Positions 8,662-17,717 of a stretch of DNA of 64,000 nt are shown in pieces. The DNA comes from Mesorhizobium shangrilense. GTDB lineage: Bacteria; Pseudomonadota; Alphaproteobacteria; Rhizobiales; Rhizobiaceae. The DNA lies in assembly GCF_028826155.1 (NCBI RefSeq), contig NZ_JAQGPN010000003.1, forward strand, positions 124,001-188,000, in the 5' to 3' direction. Below the pieces are notes generated by a model. The model saw only the letters and a program-made list of their open reading frames with translations. It ran no database searches and was not told where the DNA came from. Position 1 is the stretch's first letter. Every line of letters begins with the position of its first letter. A program made the translations under genes and the position numbers.

Positions 8662-9300
8662 ATGAAAAAGCCTGCTGGTGAAGATGCGGCTTCGCTTGCC
8701 CGCGGCAAGGACAAGGTCACGCGCCGCTCGCACAATCGCTTGCCGCAGCTGCTCGATCAGGCCGCCCAGGTGTTTGCCAAGAACGGATATGCGGGCGCAT
8801 CTGTCCGCGATATCGTGCGCCCCATCGGCATGCTGCCGGGCTCGCTCTATTACCATTTCCAGACCAAGGAAGAGCTGCTGGCGGCCGTCTACCGCGTCGG
8901 TGTTCAGCGCATTTCGGCCAATGTGGACGCCGCCATCGCGGCTGCCGACGATCCTTGGAGTCGTCTCGAGGCGGCCTGCGTGGCGCATCTGTCCGCGGTG
9001 CTCGATCGCACGGATTATTCCAGCGTCGTCATCCGCATACGACCCAGCGACGCGCCGGCTGCCGAAGAGGAGCTGTCGGCGCTGCGAAATGCCTACGAGG
9101 CGCGGTTTGGCGAGCTCGTCGCGGAGCTTCCGCTCGATGCGTCGGTCAATCGCCGCGACCTGCGCTTGCTTCTGATGGGCGCCCTGAACTGGAGCCAGAC
9201 CTGGTACCGCGAGGGCGGTGAACTGAAGCCCGAGGAAATCGCGCGCCGGTTTGTGGGTCTGCTCAAACTCGAGTCTGCAAACAAAATGGGTGGCTTATGA
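8662..9300 (+). CDS. TetR/AcrR-family regulator heading the B12-mutase gene group
   Basis: Probable repressor, 212 aa. I choose the ATG at 8662 (MKKPAGEDAAS) because GGAG lies about 7 bases upstream; an in-frame ATG at 8644 lacks this. The DNA-binding domain (about residues 25-75) has the pattern QAAQVFAKNGYAGASVRDIV then MLPGSLYYHFQTKEELLAAVY, the subgroup of TetR proteins often tied to acyl-CoA metabolism. Its TGA overlaps the ATG of the B12-binding subunit (ATGA), so regulator and mutase subunits are co-transcribed. By position it should sense the acid or acyl-CoA handled by the operon. Confidence 0.88.
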   Translation: MKKPAGEDAASLARGKDKVTRRSHNRLPQLLDQAAQVFAKNGYAGASVRDIVRPIGMLPGSLYYHFQTKEELLAAVYRVGVQRISANVDAAIAAADDPWSRLEAACVAHLSAVLDRTDYSSVVIRIRPSDAPAAEEELSALRNAYEARFGELVAELPLDASVNRRDLRLLLMGALNWSQTWYREGGELKPEEIARRFVGLLKLESANKMGGL

Positions 9301-9728
9301 CCGCAAAGGATTTTCGCCCTAGGGTGCTGGTGACAAAGATCGGGCTGGACGGCCATGATCGCGGCAGCCGCATCGTCGCAGCCGCCTGTCGGGATGCCGG
9401 CATGGAGGTCGTGTACACGCCGCCGTGGCAAAGCATCCCGGCCGTGGTCAAGCTGGCGCTGGAGGAGGACGTCGACGTCATCGGCATCTCCTCCCTGGCG
9501 ACCGATCATCTGATCGTGCCCAAGCTCATGGCGGCGCTGCATGAGGCCGGCCTGAACCGGGTGCGCGTGGTGGTTGGCGGGATCGTGCCCGACAACGAGC
9601 AGGCGCAGCTCATCGAAAGCGGCGTGCGCCAGATATTCCACCCCGGCACGACGCTCGACGACATCACCACGCAGATTTCCACCTATGCGACCGAGGCGCG
9701 GCTGGCTGCCGCCGAGACAGGAGTTTGA
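9297..9728 (+). CDS. Stand-alone cobalamin-binding subunit of an acyl-CoA mutase
   Basis: 143 aa, essentially one B12-binding Rossmann domain. It carries the base-off/His-on signature: [10 protein letters not shown] near residues 14-23 (His that replaces dimethylbenzimidazole on cobalt), a central GISSLATDH, and the glycine-rich [11 protein letters not shown]. In classic methylmalonyl-CoA mutase this domain is fused to the C-terminus of the catalytic chain. A separate small subunit is the arrangement of isobutyryl-CoA and 2-hydroxyisobutyryl-CoA mutases. The gene overlaps the TetR gene and is followed after one base by the catalytic subunit gene, so the two make one enzyme. Confidence 0.9.
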   Translation: MTAKDFRPRVLVTKIGLDGHDRGSRIVAAACRDAGMEVVYTPPWQSIPAVVKLALEEDVDVIGISSLATDHLIVPKLMAALHEAGLNRVRVVVGGIVPDNEQAQLIESGVRQIFHPGTTLDDITTQISTYATEARLAAAETGV

Positions 9729-9729
9729 C

Positions 9730-11418
9730 ATGAACAAATCCCTATCCCCCTCGATCGAGCAGGATGCTGTCGAACTGACGCCGCAGCTTGCCTGGGAACA
9801 GGAGTACCGGGAGTCCATGGGCGAAGAGCGCCCGGTCGAGAACGTCTCGGGCATTCCCATCAAGCCGCTCTACGGCCCGCAGGACTGGCAGCGCTACGGC
9901 GACCACAATCCGCTCAGCTATCCCGGCCAGGCCGACTATACGCGCGGCATCTACGCCACCATGCACCGCGGCCGGACCTGGACTCAGCGCCAGCTGATCG
10001 GCCTTGGCACGCCGGCCGACTACAATGCGCGCCTGCGCTCGCTGATGGACGATGGCGCAACCGCTGTCTCGCTCATTCCCTGCAACTCGGTTTTCCGCGG
10101 CTACGACATGGATACGGTCGATGCCGAACTGCTGGGGACGTGCGGCGTCGTCGCCAACAATGTCGACCACATGGAGCGCAGCCTCGAGGGTGTCGATGTC
10201 GGCAAGATCTCCTGTGCGATGAACGATCCTTCGCCGTTCACCTTGCTGGCGTTCCTGCTGATCGCGGCGGAGCGGCGCGGCACCGACTGGCGGACCATCA
10301 CCGGCACCTCGAACCAGAGCGACTACATTTCCCACTTCGTCGCAAACCACATGTTCTACCGGCTGTCGCTGCCGGGCGCGCGCCGCGTCCTGCTCGACCA
10401 CATCGCCTATTGCAAGCAGTTCGTGCCGCGCTGGAACCCGATGTCGGTGGTCGGCCAGCACATGCAGCAGGCCGGCGCCACGCCAGCCGAAGCGATGGCC
10501 TTCACCCTGTCGACCGCTATCCAGAACGCCGAGGATTGCATTGCTCGGGGTATGCAGCCGGATGATTTCCTGCCGCGCTTCACCTTCTTCTTCGACATAT
10601 CGCTCAATTTCTTCGAGGAGATCGCCAAGTTCCGCGCGGGGCGACGCATCTGGTCGCGCATCACCAAGGATCGGTTGGGCGCCAAGGATCCCCGCTCGCG
10701 CCGGTTCAAGTTCCACGGGCAGACCTCCGGCGTCGACCTGACGCGGCAGCAGCCCCTCAACAACATCTCGCGTGTCACCGTACAGGCGATGGCGGGCATC
10801 TTCGGCGGCCTGCAGTCGCTGCATACAGATGCCTATGACGAGGCGCTCGCCTGCCCGAGCGAGTTCGGCGCCCGCATCGCGGTGGCGACGCAGAATATCC
10901 TGCGTGAGGAATCGCACCTGACCGACGTGATCGATCCGCTCGGCGGATCCTTCTATGTCGAGGCGCTCACCGACCAGATGGAAGAGAAGATCCTGTCCAT
11001 CATGAAAATCGTCGACGACGCCGGCGGCATGTACAAGGCCGTCGAGAGCGGGCTGGTGCAGCGCATGCTGGGCGCCTCCGCGCAGCGCTTCCAGAACCGG
11101 GTCGATTCCGGCGAGCAGATCGTGGTCGGCGTCAACGCCTACAAGGTGGATGAAGACGCCAGCGCCCACACCATCGTCGAGCGCCCCGATCCCGCTGCCA
11201 TGCAGGCGCATATGGATGGCTTTACGGCATGGAAGCGCGAGCGTTCCGCCGTCGAGGTGGACAAGGCGCTCGATCACCTGACCCGTACGGCAGAAGACCC
11301 GTCCGGCAACCTGTTCGGGGCCATCGTCGATGGCGCGCGGGCCAACCTGACCCATGGCGAGATCTGCGAGCGCCTGCGCCGCGATCTCGGCTTCGGCCAG
11401 CCGCTGACGATCGTCTGA
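9730..11418 (+). CDS. Catalytic large subunit of a B12-dependent acyl-CoA mutase, methylmalonyl-CoA-mutase family, substrate unknown
   Basis: 562 aa TIM-barrel subunit without its own B12 domain, the size of stand-alone large subunits such as those of isobutyryl- and 2-hydroxyisobutyryl-CoA mutase. Family features are clear: [18 protein letters not shown] (71-88), [17 protein letters not shown] (242-258, with His244 at the catalytic His position), [20 protein letters not shown] and [11 protein letters not shown]. By hand alignment several substrate-pocket positions differ from methylmalonyl-CoA mutase: the Tyr89 position is Leu89, the FDLPT motif is PCNSV (117-121), the Gln197 position is Asn195, the carboxylate-binding Arg207 position is Ala205, and Tyr243 is Gln243. 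I therefore do not call it methylmalonyl-CoA mutase. It should isomerise the carbon skeleton of another acyl-CoA. Its stop shares one base with the next ATG. Confidence 0.88.
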   Translation: MNKSLSPSIEQDAVELTPQLAWEQEYRESMGEERPVENVSGIPIKPLYGPQDWQRYGDHNPLSYPGQADYTRGIYATMHRGRTWTQRQLIGLGTPADYNARLRSLMDDGATAVSLIPCNSVFRGYDMDTVDAELLGTCGVVANNVDHMERSLEGVDVGKISCAMNDPSPFTLLAFLLIAAERRGTDWRTITGTSNQSDYISHFVANHMFYRLSLPGARRVLLDHIAYCKQFVPRWNPMSVVGQHMQQAGATPAEAMAFTLSTAIQNAEDCIARGMQPDDFLPRFTFFFDISLNFFEEIAKFRAGRRIWSRITKDRLGAKDPRSRRFKFHGQTSGVDLTRQQPLNNISRVTVQAMAGIFGGLQSLHTDAYDEALACPSEFGARIAVATQNILREESHLTDVIDPLGGSFYVEALTDQMEEKILSIMKIVDDAGGMYKAVESGLVQRMLGASAQRFQNRVDSGEQIVVGVNAYKVDEDASAHTIVERPDPAAMQAHMDGFTAWKRERSAVEVDKALDHLTRTAEDPSGNLFGAIVDGARANLTHGEICERLRRDLGFGQPLTIV

Positions 11419-12662
11419 TGGAGGTCCTGGATTTGAGCGGAGCAGGCCTGGTCGCAGCTGTGCTCGATGGCGATCGTCGCGCCATCGCACGCATGCTGAC
11501 GGTGTTCGATGATGCCGGCCCCGGCAGCGCAGAGGCAGCCAGCAAGCTGGCTGCCCATGCCGGGCGCGCCCTGGTGGTCGGTATTACCGGCGTGCCTGGC
11601 GCGGGCAAGTCGACATTGGTCAACGCCTTGCTGGGGGCGTGGCTGGAGCGCGGGCACAAGGTCGCCGTCCTGGCGATAGACCCGTCCAGCCCGATCACCG
11701 GCGGGGCGGTTCTGGGAGACCGGATCCGCATGGGCGAGCATGGCGCGCATCCGGATGCGTTCATCCGCTCGTTCTCGGCGCGTGGCGAACTGGGCGGCTT
11801 GTCGCGCGCCACCCGGGCGGCGGTCGACTGCCTGGATGCCGCCGGCTTCGACCGGGTGATCGTGGAAACGGTTGGCGCCGGACAATCCGAGACGGCGATC
11901 ACGGCAATGGCCGATACGCGTGTCGTCCTGTGCCCCCCGGGTCTCGGCGACGGCATCCAGGCGATCAAGGCGGGCATCCTGGAAATCGCCGACGTCCTGG
12001 CGATCAGCAAAGGCGATCTGCCGTTCGCCGAGGAGACGGCGCGAGAGATGCGCGAAATGCTGACGCTGCGGCGCACCGCTCCTGAACAGGCCTGGAAAAC
12101 CAGGGTCATGCTGGTCAGCGCGCCGCAGAAGAAAGGCATCGCCGAGTTGATCGAGGCGGTGGAAGAGCACGCCAGGATCAGCGGCCATGGGCAGCGGCTG
12201 AAGACCCCGGCTCTCGGCGCCAGTCTCGCTGTTCCGGCGGACCCGAATGACGCCGAGGCCTGGCGCGCGCGCCTGGCGGCGTTGGCGGAGCGTGACGGCT
12301 TGTGCTCGACCCTCGGCATATCGGTCATAGCTGGCGGACCGGGCCGGGCGGAAGTGACCATGACCGTCGATGCGCGCCACCTCAATTTCAATGGCGGCTG
12401 TCACGGCGGCGCGATCTTCGCACTGGCGGACGCGGCCTTCGGTCTGGCCTCGAACTCCCACGGCGTGCTGGCGTCCGGGATCAATGCGCACGCGACTTTT
12501 CAGGTCGGTGTTCGCCCCGGCGAAAAGTTGATTGCTCGGGCGCACGAATACAGCAGAAGCAAGCGCATCGGCGTCTATCGCGCCGAAGTAGTGCGACAAG
12601 ATAGTGAAAATAAAGAGACGCCGGTATCTGCCTTTACAGGGACTGTGTCTATTAAGCAGTAG
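11418..12662 (+). CDS. Fusion: MeaB/ArgK-type mutase-chaperone GTPase + PaaI-type hotdog thioesterase
   Basis: 414 aa, two domains in one frame. Residues about 1-265 are a MeaB-type G3E P-loop GTPase: Walker A GITGVPGAGKST (55-66), IDPSSPITGGAVLGDR (88-102), ETVGAGQSE (150-158) and an SKGD base-recognition motif (197-200). MeaB proteins load B12 onto, and protect, acyl-CoA mutases. Residues about 285-414 are a hotdog domain with the PaaI-type signature HLNFNGGCHGGAIFALADAA (321-340; Asn325, His329, Asp338), expected to hydrolyse acyl-CoA thioesters. The GTPase half is shorter than usual MeaB (about 320 aa), so its dimerisation tail seems replaced by the hotdog domain. Frame and codon style are continuous across the junction, arguing against an assembly error. 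Translationally coupled to the mutase large subunit. Confidence 0.85.
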   Translation: MEVLDLSGAGLVAAVLDGDRRAIARMLTVFDDAGPGSAEAASKLAAHAGRALVVGITGVPGAGKSTLVNALLGAWLERGHKVAVLAIDPSSPITGGAVLGDRIRMGEHGAHPDAFIRSFSARGELGGLSRATRAAVDCLDAAGFDRVIVETVGAGQSETAITAMADTRVVLCPPGLGDGIQAIKAGILEIADVLAISKGDLPFAEETAREMREMLTLRRTAPEQAWKTRVMLVSAPQKKGIAELIEAVEEHARISGHGQRLKTPALGASLAVPADPNDAEAWRARLAALAERDGLCSTLGISVIAGGPGRAEVTMTVDARHLNFNGGCHGGAIFALADAAFGLASNSHGVLASGINAHATFQVGVRPGEKLIARAHEYSRSKRIGVYRAEVVRQDSENKETPVSAFTGTVSIKQ

Positions 12663-12708
12663 CTGGAAGATACTGCGAATTGGACTGAAACAAAAATAAT
12701 CAACGAAG

Positions 12709-12727
12709 GACGGAATATTTATCCGTC
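12709..12727. repeat. Inverted repeat upstream of the acyl-CoA ligase
   Basis: GACGGA (12709-12714) and TCCGTC (12722-12727) are separated by 7 AT-only bases, ending 17 bases before the ligase start codon. This is in the AT-rich 82-base gap after the GTPase fusion gene. It may be an operator for a local TetR protein or a weak hairpin in the leader; I cannot decide which. Confidence 0.4.
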
Positions 12728-12744
12728 TTGATATAGGGGATACA

Positions 12745-14691
12745 ATGCAGTCCACGTTCCCGCGCCTCTTGCTCGAGCATGCAGCCCGGCGTCCAGCCGC
12801 GCCGGCCATGCGCGAGAAGGCCTACGGCATCTGGCAGACGACCACATGGGCCGAGATGGCTCGCATGGTGGAACAGCTCGCCCATGGGCTGCATGAGGCG
12901 GGCCTCACCCGTGGCGAGCATGTCGTGGTGATCGGCGACAACCGGCCCCGGCTCTACGCCGCCATGCTGGCGGTCCAGGCGCTCGGCGGCGTTCCCGTGC
13001 CCCTCTATCAGGACGCGGTGGCGGACGAGTGGGTCTTCCCCATCAACAACGCCGACGTGCGTTTCGCCATTGTCGAGGACCAGGAGCAGGTCGACAAGAT
13101 CTTCGAGATCTCCGACCGCTGCCCGCAACTGCGCCACCTCTACTATGACGAGCCGCGTGGCTTGCGCAATTATTCGAGCCCCGGGCTCGCCTCGCTGGCC
13201 AGCCTGATGGAGGCCGGGCTTTCCCGCGCCCGGGCCCATCCCGAGTTTTTCAACGCCGAAGTCGAGAAGGGCCAGCCGTCCGACGTCGCCGCCATGTTCT
13301 TCACCTCCGGCACCACCGGCGTGCCGAAAGGCGTGGTCCACACCTATCACGCCCTGATCGACCGCGCCGCGGTGGTGACGAAATTCGACAAGCTGAACGA
13401 AAACGACGAGGTTCTCGCCTATCTGCCTCCGGCGTGGATCGGCCAGAACATCTTCTCCTATGCGCAATGGCTTGTCGCCGGATACATCGTCAATTGCCCG
13501 GAAGACGCGTCCACGATCGGCATCGACTTCAAGGAAGTCGGCACCACCTATTACTTCGCGCCGCCGCGCGTGTTCGAAGGCATGCTGACCAGCGTCATGA
13601 TCCGCATGGAGGACGCGGGCCGGATCAAGCGCGGCCTCTTCAGCTACTTCATGGATGTTGCGCGCCGCGTCGGCCCAAAGAAGCTCGACGGCGCTGCCAT
13701 CGGCCTCGCCGACCGCCTGCTCTACGGCATCGGCAACGTGCTGGTGTACGGCCCGCTGCGCAACATGCTCGGCATGTCGCGCATGCGCGTCGCCTATACG
13801 GCCGGTGAGGCCATAGGGCCGGATCTGTTCAGCTTCTATCGCTCGATCGGCATCAACCTCAAGCAGATCTACGGCTCGACCGAGACGGCGGTGTTCGTCT
13901 GCCTGCAGCCGGATCACGAGGTGAAGCTGGATACGGTCGGCGTGCCTTGCGAAGGCGTGTCGATCAGGCTGGCCGACAATGGCGAGGTCCTGGTCAAGTC
14001 GCCGGGCATGTTCAAGGAGTACTACAAGAACCCGGAGGCGACGGCCGACGTGCTGACCGCCGATGGTTGGTATCACACCAGCGACGCCGGCCTCCTCGAC
14101 GGCGCCGGCCACCTCAAGATCATCGACCGCGTCAAGGATGTCGGCCGCCTGAAGGGCGGGCCGCATGACGGCACGATGTTCGCGCCCAAGTATGTCGAGA
14201 ACAAACTCAAGTTCTTCTCCTACATCAAGGAGGCCGTGGCCTTCGGCGACCAGCGCGACCGGGTCTGCGTGATGCTTAACATCGACCTGGAGGCTGTCGG
14301 CAACTGGGCCGAGCGCCGCAACATTCCCTACACCGGCTACTCCGACCTCGCCCAGAAGCGGGAGGTCTATGACCTCGCCCGCGAGTGCATCGAAAAGGTC
14401 AACCGGGATCTGAGCCGGGACGAGTTGCTCGCCGGCAACCAGATCAGCCGGTTTCTGGTGCTGACCAAGGAACTGGATGCCGACGACGGCGAACTCACGC
14501 GCACCAACAAGGTCCGGCGCGGCTTCATCGGGGAGCGCTACCACGAGCTGGTGGACGCGCTCTATGCGGGAAAGTCGGAGCAGTACATTTCGATGCAGAT
14601 CAAGTTTGAAGACGGCCGCACCGGCAACATCAGCGCCAACATCAGGATCGACGATGTCGCCACCTATGCCCCGGCAAAGGTGGCCGCATGA
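12745..14691 (+). CDS. AMP-forming acyl-CoA ligase (long-chain fatty-acid-CoA ligase family)
   Basis: 648 aa adenylate-forming enzyme that would activate a carboxylic acid with ATP and CoA. The P-loop FFTSGTTGVPKGVVHT is at about residues 185-200, the adenine motif YGSTETAVF at about 376-384, and the hinge region YHTSDAGLLDGAGHLKIIDR at about 445-464. Start ATG follows a GGGGAT ribosome site. Its TGA overlaps the start of livG (ATGA). Ligases of this type are commonly found beside Liv importers in proteobacteria, which suggests the imported acid is activated on entry and passed to the mutase. The length and family fit medium/long or bulky acids, but specificity cannot be read from sequence. 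Confidence 0.9.
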   Translation: MQSTFPRLLLEHAARRPAAPAMREKAYGIWQTTTWAEMARMVEQLAHGLHEAGLTRGEHVVVIGDNRPRLYAAMLAVQALGGVPVPLYQDAVADEWVFPINNADVRFAIVEDQEQVDKIFEISDRCPQLRHLYYDEPRGLRNYSSPGLASLASLMEAGLSRARAHPEFFNAEVEKGQPSDVAAMFFTSGTTGVPKGVVHTYHALIDRAAVVTKFDKLNENDEVLAYLPPAWIGQNIFSYAQWLVAGYIVNCPEDASTIGIDFKEVGTTYYFAPPRVFEGMLTSVMIRMEDAGRIKRGLFSYFMDVARRVGPKKLDGAAIGLADRLLYGIGNVLVYGPLRNMLGMSRMRVAYTAGEAIGPDLFSFYRSIGINLKQIYGSTETAVFVCLQPDHEVKLDTVGVPCEGVSIRLADNGEVLVKSPGMFKEYYKNPEATADVLTADGWYHTSDAGLLDGAGHLKIIDRVKDVGRLKGGPHDGTMFAPKYVENKLKFFSYIKEAVAFGDQRDRVCVMLNIDLEAVGNWAERRNIPYTGYSDLAQKREVYDLARECIEKVNRDLSRDELLAGNQISRFLVLTKELDADDGELTRTNKVRRGFIGERYHELVDALYAGKSEQYISMQIKFEDGRTGNISANIRIDDVATYAPAKVAA

Positions 14692-15542
14692 GCTACATCA
14701 GCCCGGTCAACCGAGCCGACCAGCCCGCCGGCGCCTTCCTGGCGCCGCGGGAGACCGGCCTCGGCAAGAGAATTGGCGACGTCATCCTGGACGTCAGGAA
14801 CATCAGCCTGCGGTTCGGCGGGGTGAAGGCCCTGACCGACATCTCCTTTGACGTGCGCGAGCACGAGGTGCGCGCCATCATCGGGCCGAACGGCGCCGGC
14901 AAGAGCTCGATGCTCAATTGCATCAATGGCGTCTACGCCCCGCAGGAAGGGACGATCACCTTTCGCGGCCAGACCTTCAAGCACATGAACAGCCGTGCAG
15001 TCGCCGAGATGGGCATCGCGCGGACCTTCCAGAATCTCGCTCTGTTCAAGGGAATGAGCGTGATCGAGAACATCATGACCGGCCGCAACCTGTTCATGAA
15101 GAGCAACCTGCTTCTCCAGGCGCTGCGCCTGGGGCCGGCAGGGCGCGAAGAGGTTCGCCACCGCGCCTTTGTCGAACACATCATCGACTTCCTTGAAATC
15201 CAGCAGCATCGCAACACGCCGGTCGGTCAGTTGCCCTACGGCCTGCAGAAGCGGGTCGATCTCGGCCGCGCCCTGGCCATGGAGCCCAGGATGCTGCTCC
15301 TGGACGAGCCGATGGCCGGCATGAATGTCGAAGAGAAGCAGGACATGTGCCGCTTCATCCTCGACGTCAATGACGAGTTCGGAACCACCGTGGTGCTGAT
15401 CGAACACGACATGGGGGTGGTGATGGACATCTCCGACCGGGTGGTCGTGCTCGACTACGGCAAGAAGATCGGTGACGGAACCCCCGATGAAATCCGCAAC
15501 AATGAAGATGTGATCGCCGCCTACCTGGGAAACAGTCACTGA
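14688..15542 (+). CDS. livG: Branched-chain/carboxylate ABC importer ATP-binding protein LivG
   Basis: 284 aa ATPase of a Liv-type (HAAT) importer. After a 30-residue head it shows the Walker A GPNGAGKSSMLNCINGVY (about residues 66-83), the Liv-specific MGIARTFQNLALFKGMSVIENIM, a diverged signature LPYGLQKRVDLGRAL and Walker B MLLLDEPMAGMN. The C-terminal end (VIAAYLG) is typical of LivG. It overlaps the ligase gene by four bases, tying CoA activation and import together. Works with the LivF-type ATPase at 19190-19999. Confidence 0.93.
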   Translation: MSYISPVNRADQPAGAFLAPRETGLGKRIGDVILDVRNISLRFGGVKALTDISFDVREHEVRAIIGPNGAGKSSMLNCINGVYAPQEGTITFRGQTFKHMNSRAVAEMGIARTFQNLALFKGMSVIENIMTGRNLFMKSNLLLQALRLGPAGREEVRHRAFVEHIIDFLEIQQHRNTPVGQLPYGLQKRVDLGRALAMEPRMLLLDEPMAGMNVEEKQDMCRFILDVNDEFGTTVVLIEHDMGVVMDISDRVVVLDYGKKIGDGTPDEIRNNEDVIAAYLGNSH

Positions 15543-15558
15543 CGGTGAGGGAGTAGAC

Positions 15559-16488
15559 GTGGGTTTTTTTCTCGAAGCGCTGTTTGCCGGCCTGATGTCG
15601 GGCGTGCTCTATTCCCTGGTCGCGCTCGGCTTCGTGCTGATCCTCAAGACCTCGGGAGTCTTCAACTTCGCGCAAGGCGCCATGGTGCTGTTTGCGGCGC
15701 TTGCGATGGCGCGCGTTGCCGAGTGGCTGCCCCAATGGCTGGGCTTTGAAAGCCTGCTTCTGGCCAACATCGTCGCCTTCGCCATTGCCGGCGCCATCAT
15801 GTGCGTGGTGGCGTGGCTGGTGGAGCGGCTCGTCCTTCGCCATCTGGTCAACCAGAGCGACGCCACGCTGCTGATGGCGACGCTCGGCATTGCCTATTTC
15901 CTCGATGGGCTGGGGCAGACCGCTTTCGGCAGCGGCATCTATTCGATCGATGTCGGCATGCCCAAGGACCCGATCTTCGTGCTGGAATCCGTCTTTCCGG
16001 GCGGCATACTGCTCAACAAGGAAGACCTGATCGCTACCGTCATCGCTTCGGCCCTGGTGGGCCTGCTCACCCTGTTCTTCATGAAGACGTCGACCGGCCG
16101 GGCGCTGCGCGCGGTGGCCGACGACCACCAGGCGGCACAGTCGATCGGCATTCCGCTCAATCGCATCTGGGTCATCGTCTGGTGCGTAGCCGGCGTGGTC
16201 GCACTCGTCGCCGGCGTGATCTGGGGCTCCAAGCTCGGCGTGCAGTTCTCGCTGTCGACGGTCGCGCTGCGGGCGCTGCCGGTGATCATCCTCGGCGGGC
16301 TGACCTCCATCCCCGGCGCCATCGTCGGCGGACTGATCATCGGGGTAGGAGAAAAGCTCTCCGAACTCTACCTCGGCCCGATGATCGGCGGCGGCATCGA
16401 GATCTGGTTCGCCTATGTGCTGGCCTTGGTCTTCCTGCTGTTTCGTCCGCAGGGGCTCTTCGGCGAAAAGATCATCGACCGCGTCTGA
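15559..16488 (+). CDS. livH: Liv-type ABC importer permease LivH
   Basis: 309 aa inner-membrane permease. It starts with GTG, preceded by GGTGAGGGAG about 8 bases upstream. The opening GLMSGVLYSLVALGFVLILKTSGVFNFAQGAMV is the conserved first-helix region of LivH proteins, and RALRAVADDHQAAQSIGIPLNR is the cytoplasmic EAA-like loop. About eight membrane segments are visible. Pairs with LivM (16545-17621). Confidence 0.94.
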   Translation: MGFFLEALFAGLMSGVLYSLVALGFVLILKTSGVFNFAQGAMVLFAALAMARVAEWLPQWLGFESLLLANIVAFAIAGAIMCVVAWLVERLVLRHLVNQSDATLLMATLGIAYFLDGLGQTAFGSGIYSIDVGMPKDPIFVLESVFPGGILLNKEDLIATVIASALVGLLTLFFMKTSTGRALRAVADDHQAAQSIGIPLNRIWVIVWCVAGVVALVAGVIWGSKLGVQFSLSTVALRALPVIILGGLTSIPGAIVGGLIIGVGEKLSELYLGPMIGGGIEIWFAYVLALVFLLFRPQGLFGEKIIDRV

Positions 16489-16544
16489 ACTCTACTGCTG
16501 CATCCGCGGCGAGCCCGTGCCCGCCACAAGGACAGGGAAATCGA

Positions 16545-17621
16545 ATGTTCTACAGAGAAAACGGTCAGCTCAAGACCTCCTATGAGGCCGACCAGCAGAT
16601 TTTCCCGATTGCGCAGGACCGGTGGGCGATCGTCGGTCTGGTCGCCTTCGCCATCGTCGGCGTGCCGCTGCTGGCCGATGAATACACCTTCAGCGCCATT
16701 CTCATCCCGTTCCTGATCCTGTCCCTGGCGGCGCTCGGCGTGAACATACTGGTGGGCTATTGCGGGCAGATCTCCATGGGATCGGGCGCCTTCATGGCCG
16801 TCGGCGCCTACGCAGCCTACAACACGCTGGTGCGGGTCGACGGCATGCCGTTGCTGCTGGCGCTGCTCTCGGGCGGCTTCTTCGCCACGGTCGTCGGCAT
16901 GTTCTTCGGCATTCCCAGCCTGCGGGTCAAAGGCCTCTACCTAGCCGTGGCGACGCTTGCCGCGCAGTTCCTGTCCGACTGGGCGTTCCTGCGGATTCCA
17001 TGGTTCACCAACTATTCGACGTCCGGCTCGGTGATGGTGTCGGAGCTGCAGATGTTCGGCTGGCGCATCGACACCGCCGTGGAGAAGTATCTCTTCTGCC
17101 TCGGCTTTCTCATCGTGTTCGCCGTCCTGGCCAAGAACCTCGTGCGCAGCGCGATCGGGCGCGAGTGGATGGCCGTGCGCGACATGGATGTCGCCGCCGC
17201 CGTCATCGGCATTCGCATCACCTACGCCAAGCTCAGCGCATTCGCCGTCAGTTCCTTCATCATCGGCGTGGCCGGGGCGCTGTGGGGTTTCGTGCATCTG
17301 GGCGCATGGGAACCGGCGGCCTTCGGCCTGGACCGCTCTTTCCAGCTGCTCTTCATCGTCATCATCGGCGGCATGGGCTCGATCATGGGCAGCTTCTTCG
17401 GCGCCGCCTTCATCGTGGTGTTGCCGATCGCCTTGAGCCAGGCGCTTCCCGCACTGGGCAGCCTTGCCGGCATCGCGGTCTCGACGGCTGCCGTCTCGCA
17501 TGCCGAGTTCATGATCTTCGGCGCGCTCATCGTGTGGTTCCTGATCGTGGAGCCGCATGGCCTCGCCAGGCTTTGGAGCACAGGCAAGCAGAAGCTGCGC
17601 CTATGGCCGTTTCCACACTGA
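16545..17621 (+). CDS. livM: Liv-type ABC importer permease LivM
   Basis: 358 aa second permease. I start it at MFYRENGQLKTSYEAD, where GGGAAA lies shortly upstream; the open frame extends far upstream but that part is a shadow of livH. Conserved LivM features: LGVNILVGYCGQISMGSGAFMAVGAY, GLYLAVATLAAQF, and the loop GREWMAVRDMDVAAAVIGI. The C-terminus carries an extra basic tail. Forms the channel with LivH. Confidence 0.94.
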   Translation: MFYRENGQLKTSYEADQQIFPIAQDRWAIVGLVAFAIVGVPLLADEYTFSAILIPFLILSLAALGVNILVGYCGQISMGSGAFMAVGAYAAYNTLVRVDGMPLLLALLSGGFFATVVGMFFGIPSLRVKGLYLAVATLAAQFLSDWAFLRIPWFTNYSTSGSVMVSELQMFGWRIDTAVEKYLFCLGFLIVFAVLAKNLVRSAIGREWMAVRDMDVAAAVIGIRITYAKLSAFAVSSFIIGVAGALWGFVHLGAWEPAAFGLDRSFQLLFIVIIGGMGSIMGSFFGAAFIVVLPIALSQALPALGSLAGIAVSTAAVSHAEFMIFGALIVWFLIVEPHGLARLWSTGKQKLRLWPFPH

Positions 17622-17717
17622 TCCGGGCCGTCCGGCCCGAACGCCAATTCATGACGCGTGAGGCTTCGCAATCACCGGATGGATAGAGCCGGCAAACTAC
17701 TAACGGGAGGAAAGTTT

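Noticed and set aside
9730..11418. Naming the gene methylmalonyl-CoA mutase
   Set aside because: Key substrate-pocket residues are changed and the B12 domain is a separate subunit, so the specific name would mislead.
12700..14544. 614-codon open frame on the minus strand
   Set aside because: Antisense shadow of the acyl-CoA ligase gene, which has all family motifs on the plus strand.
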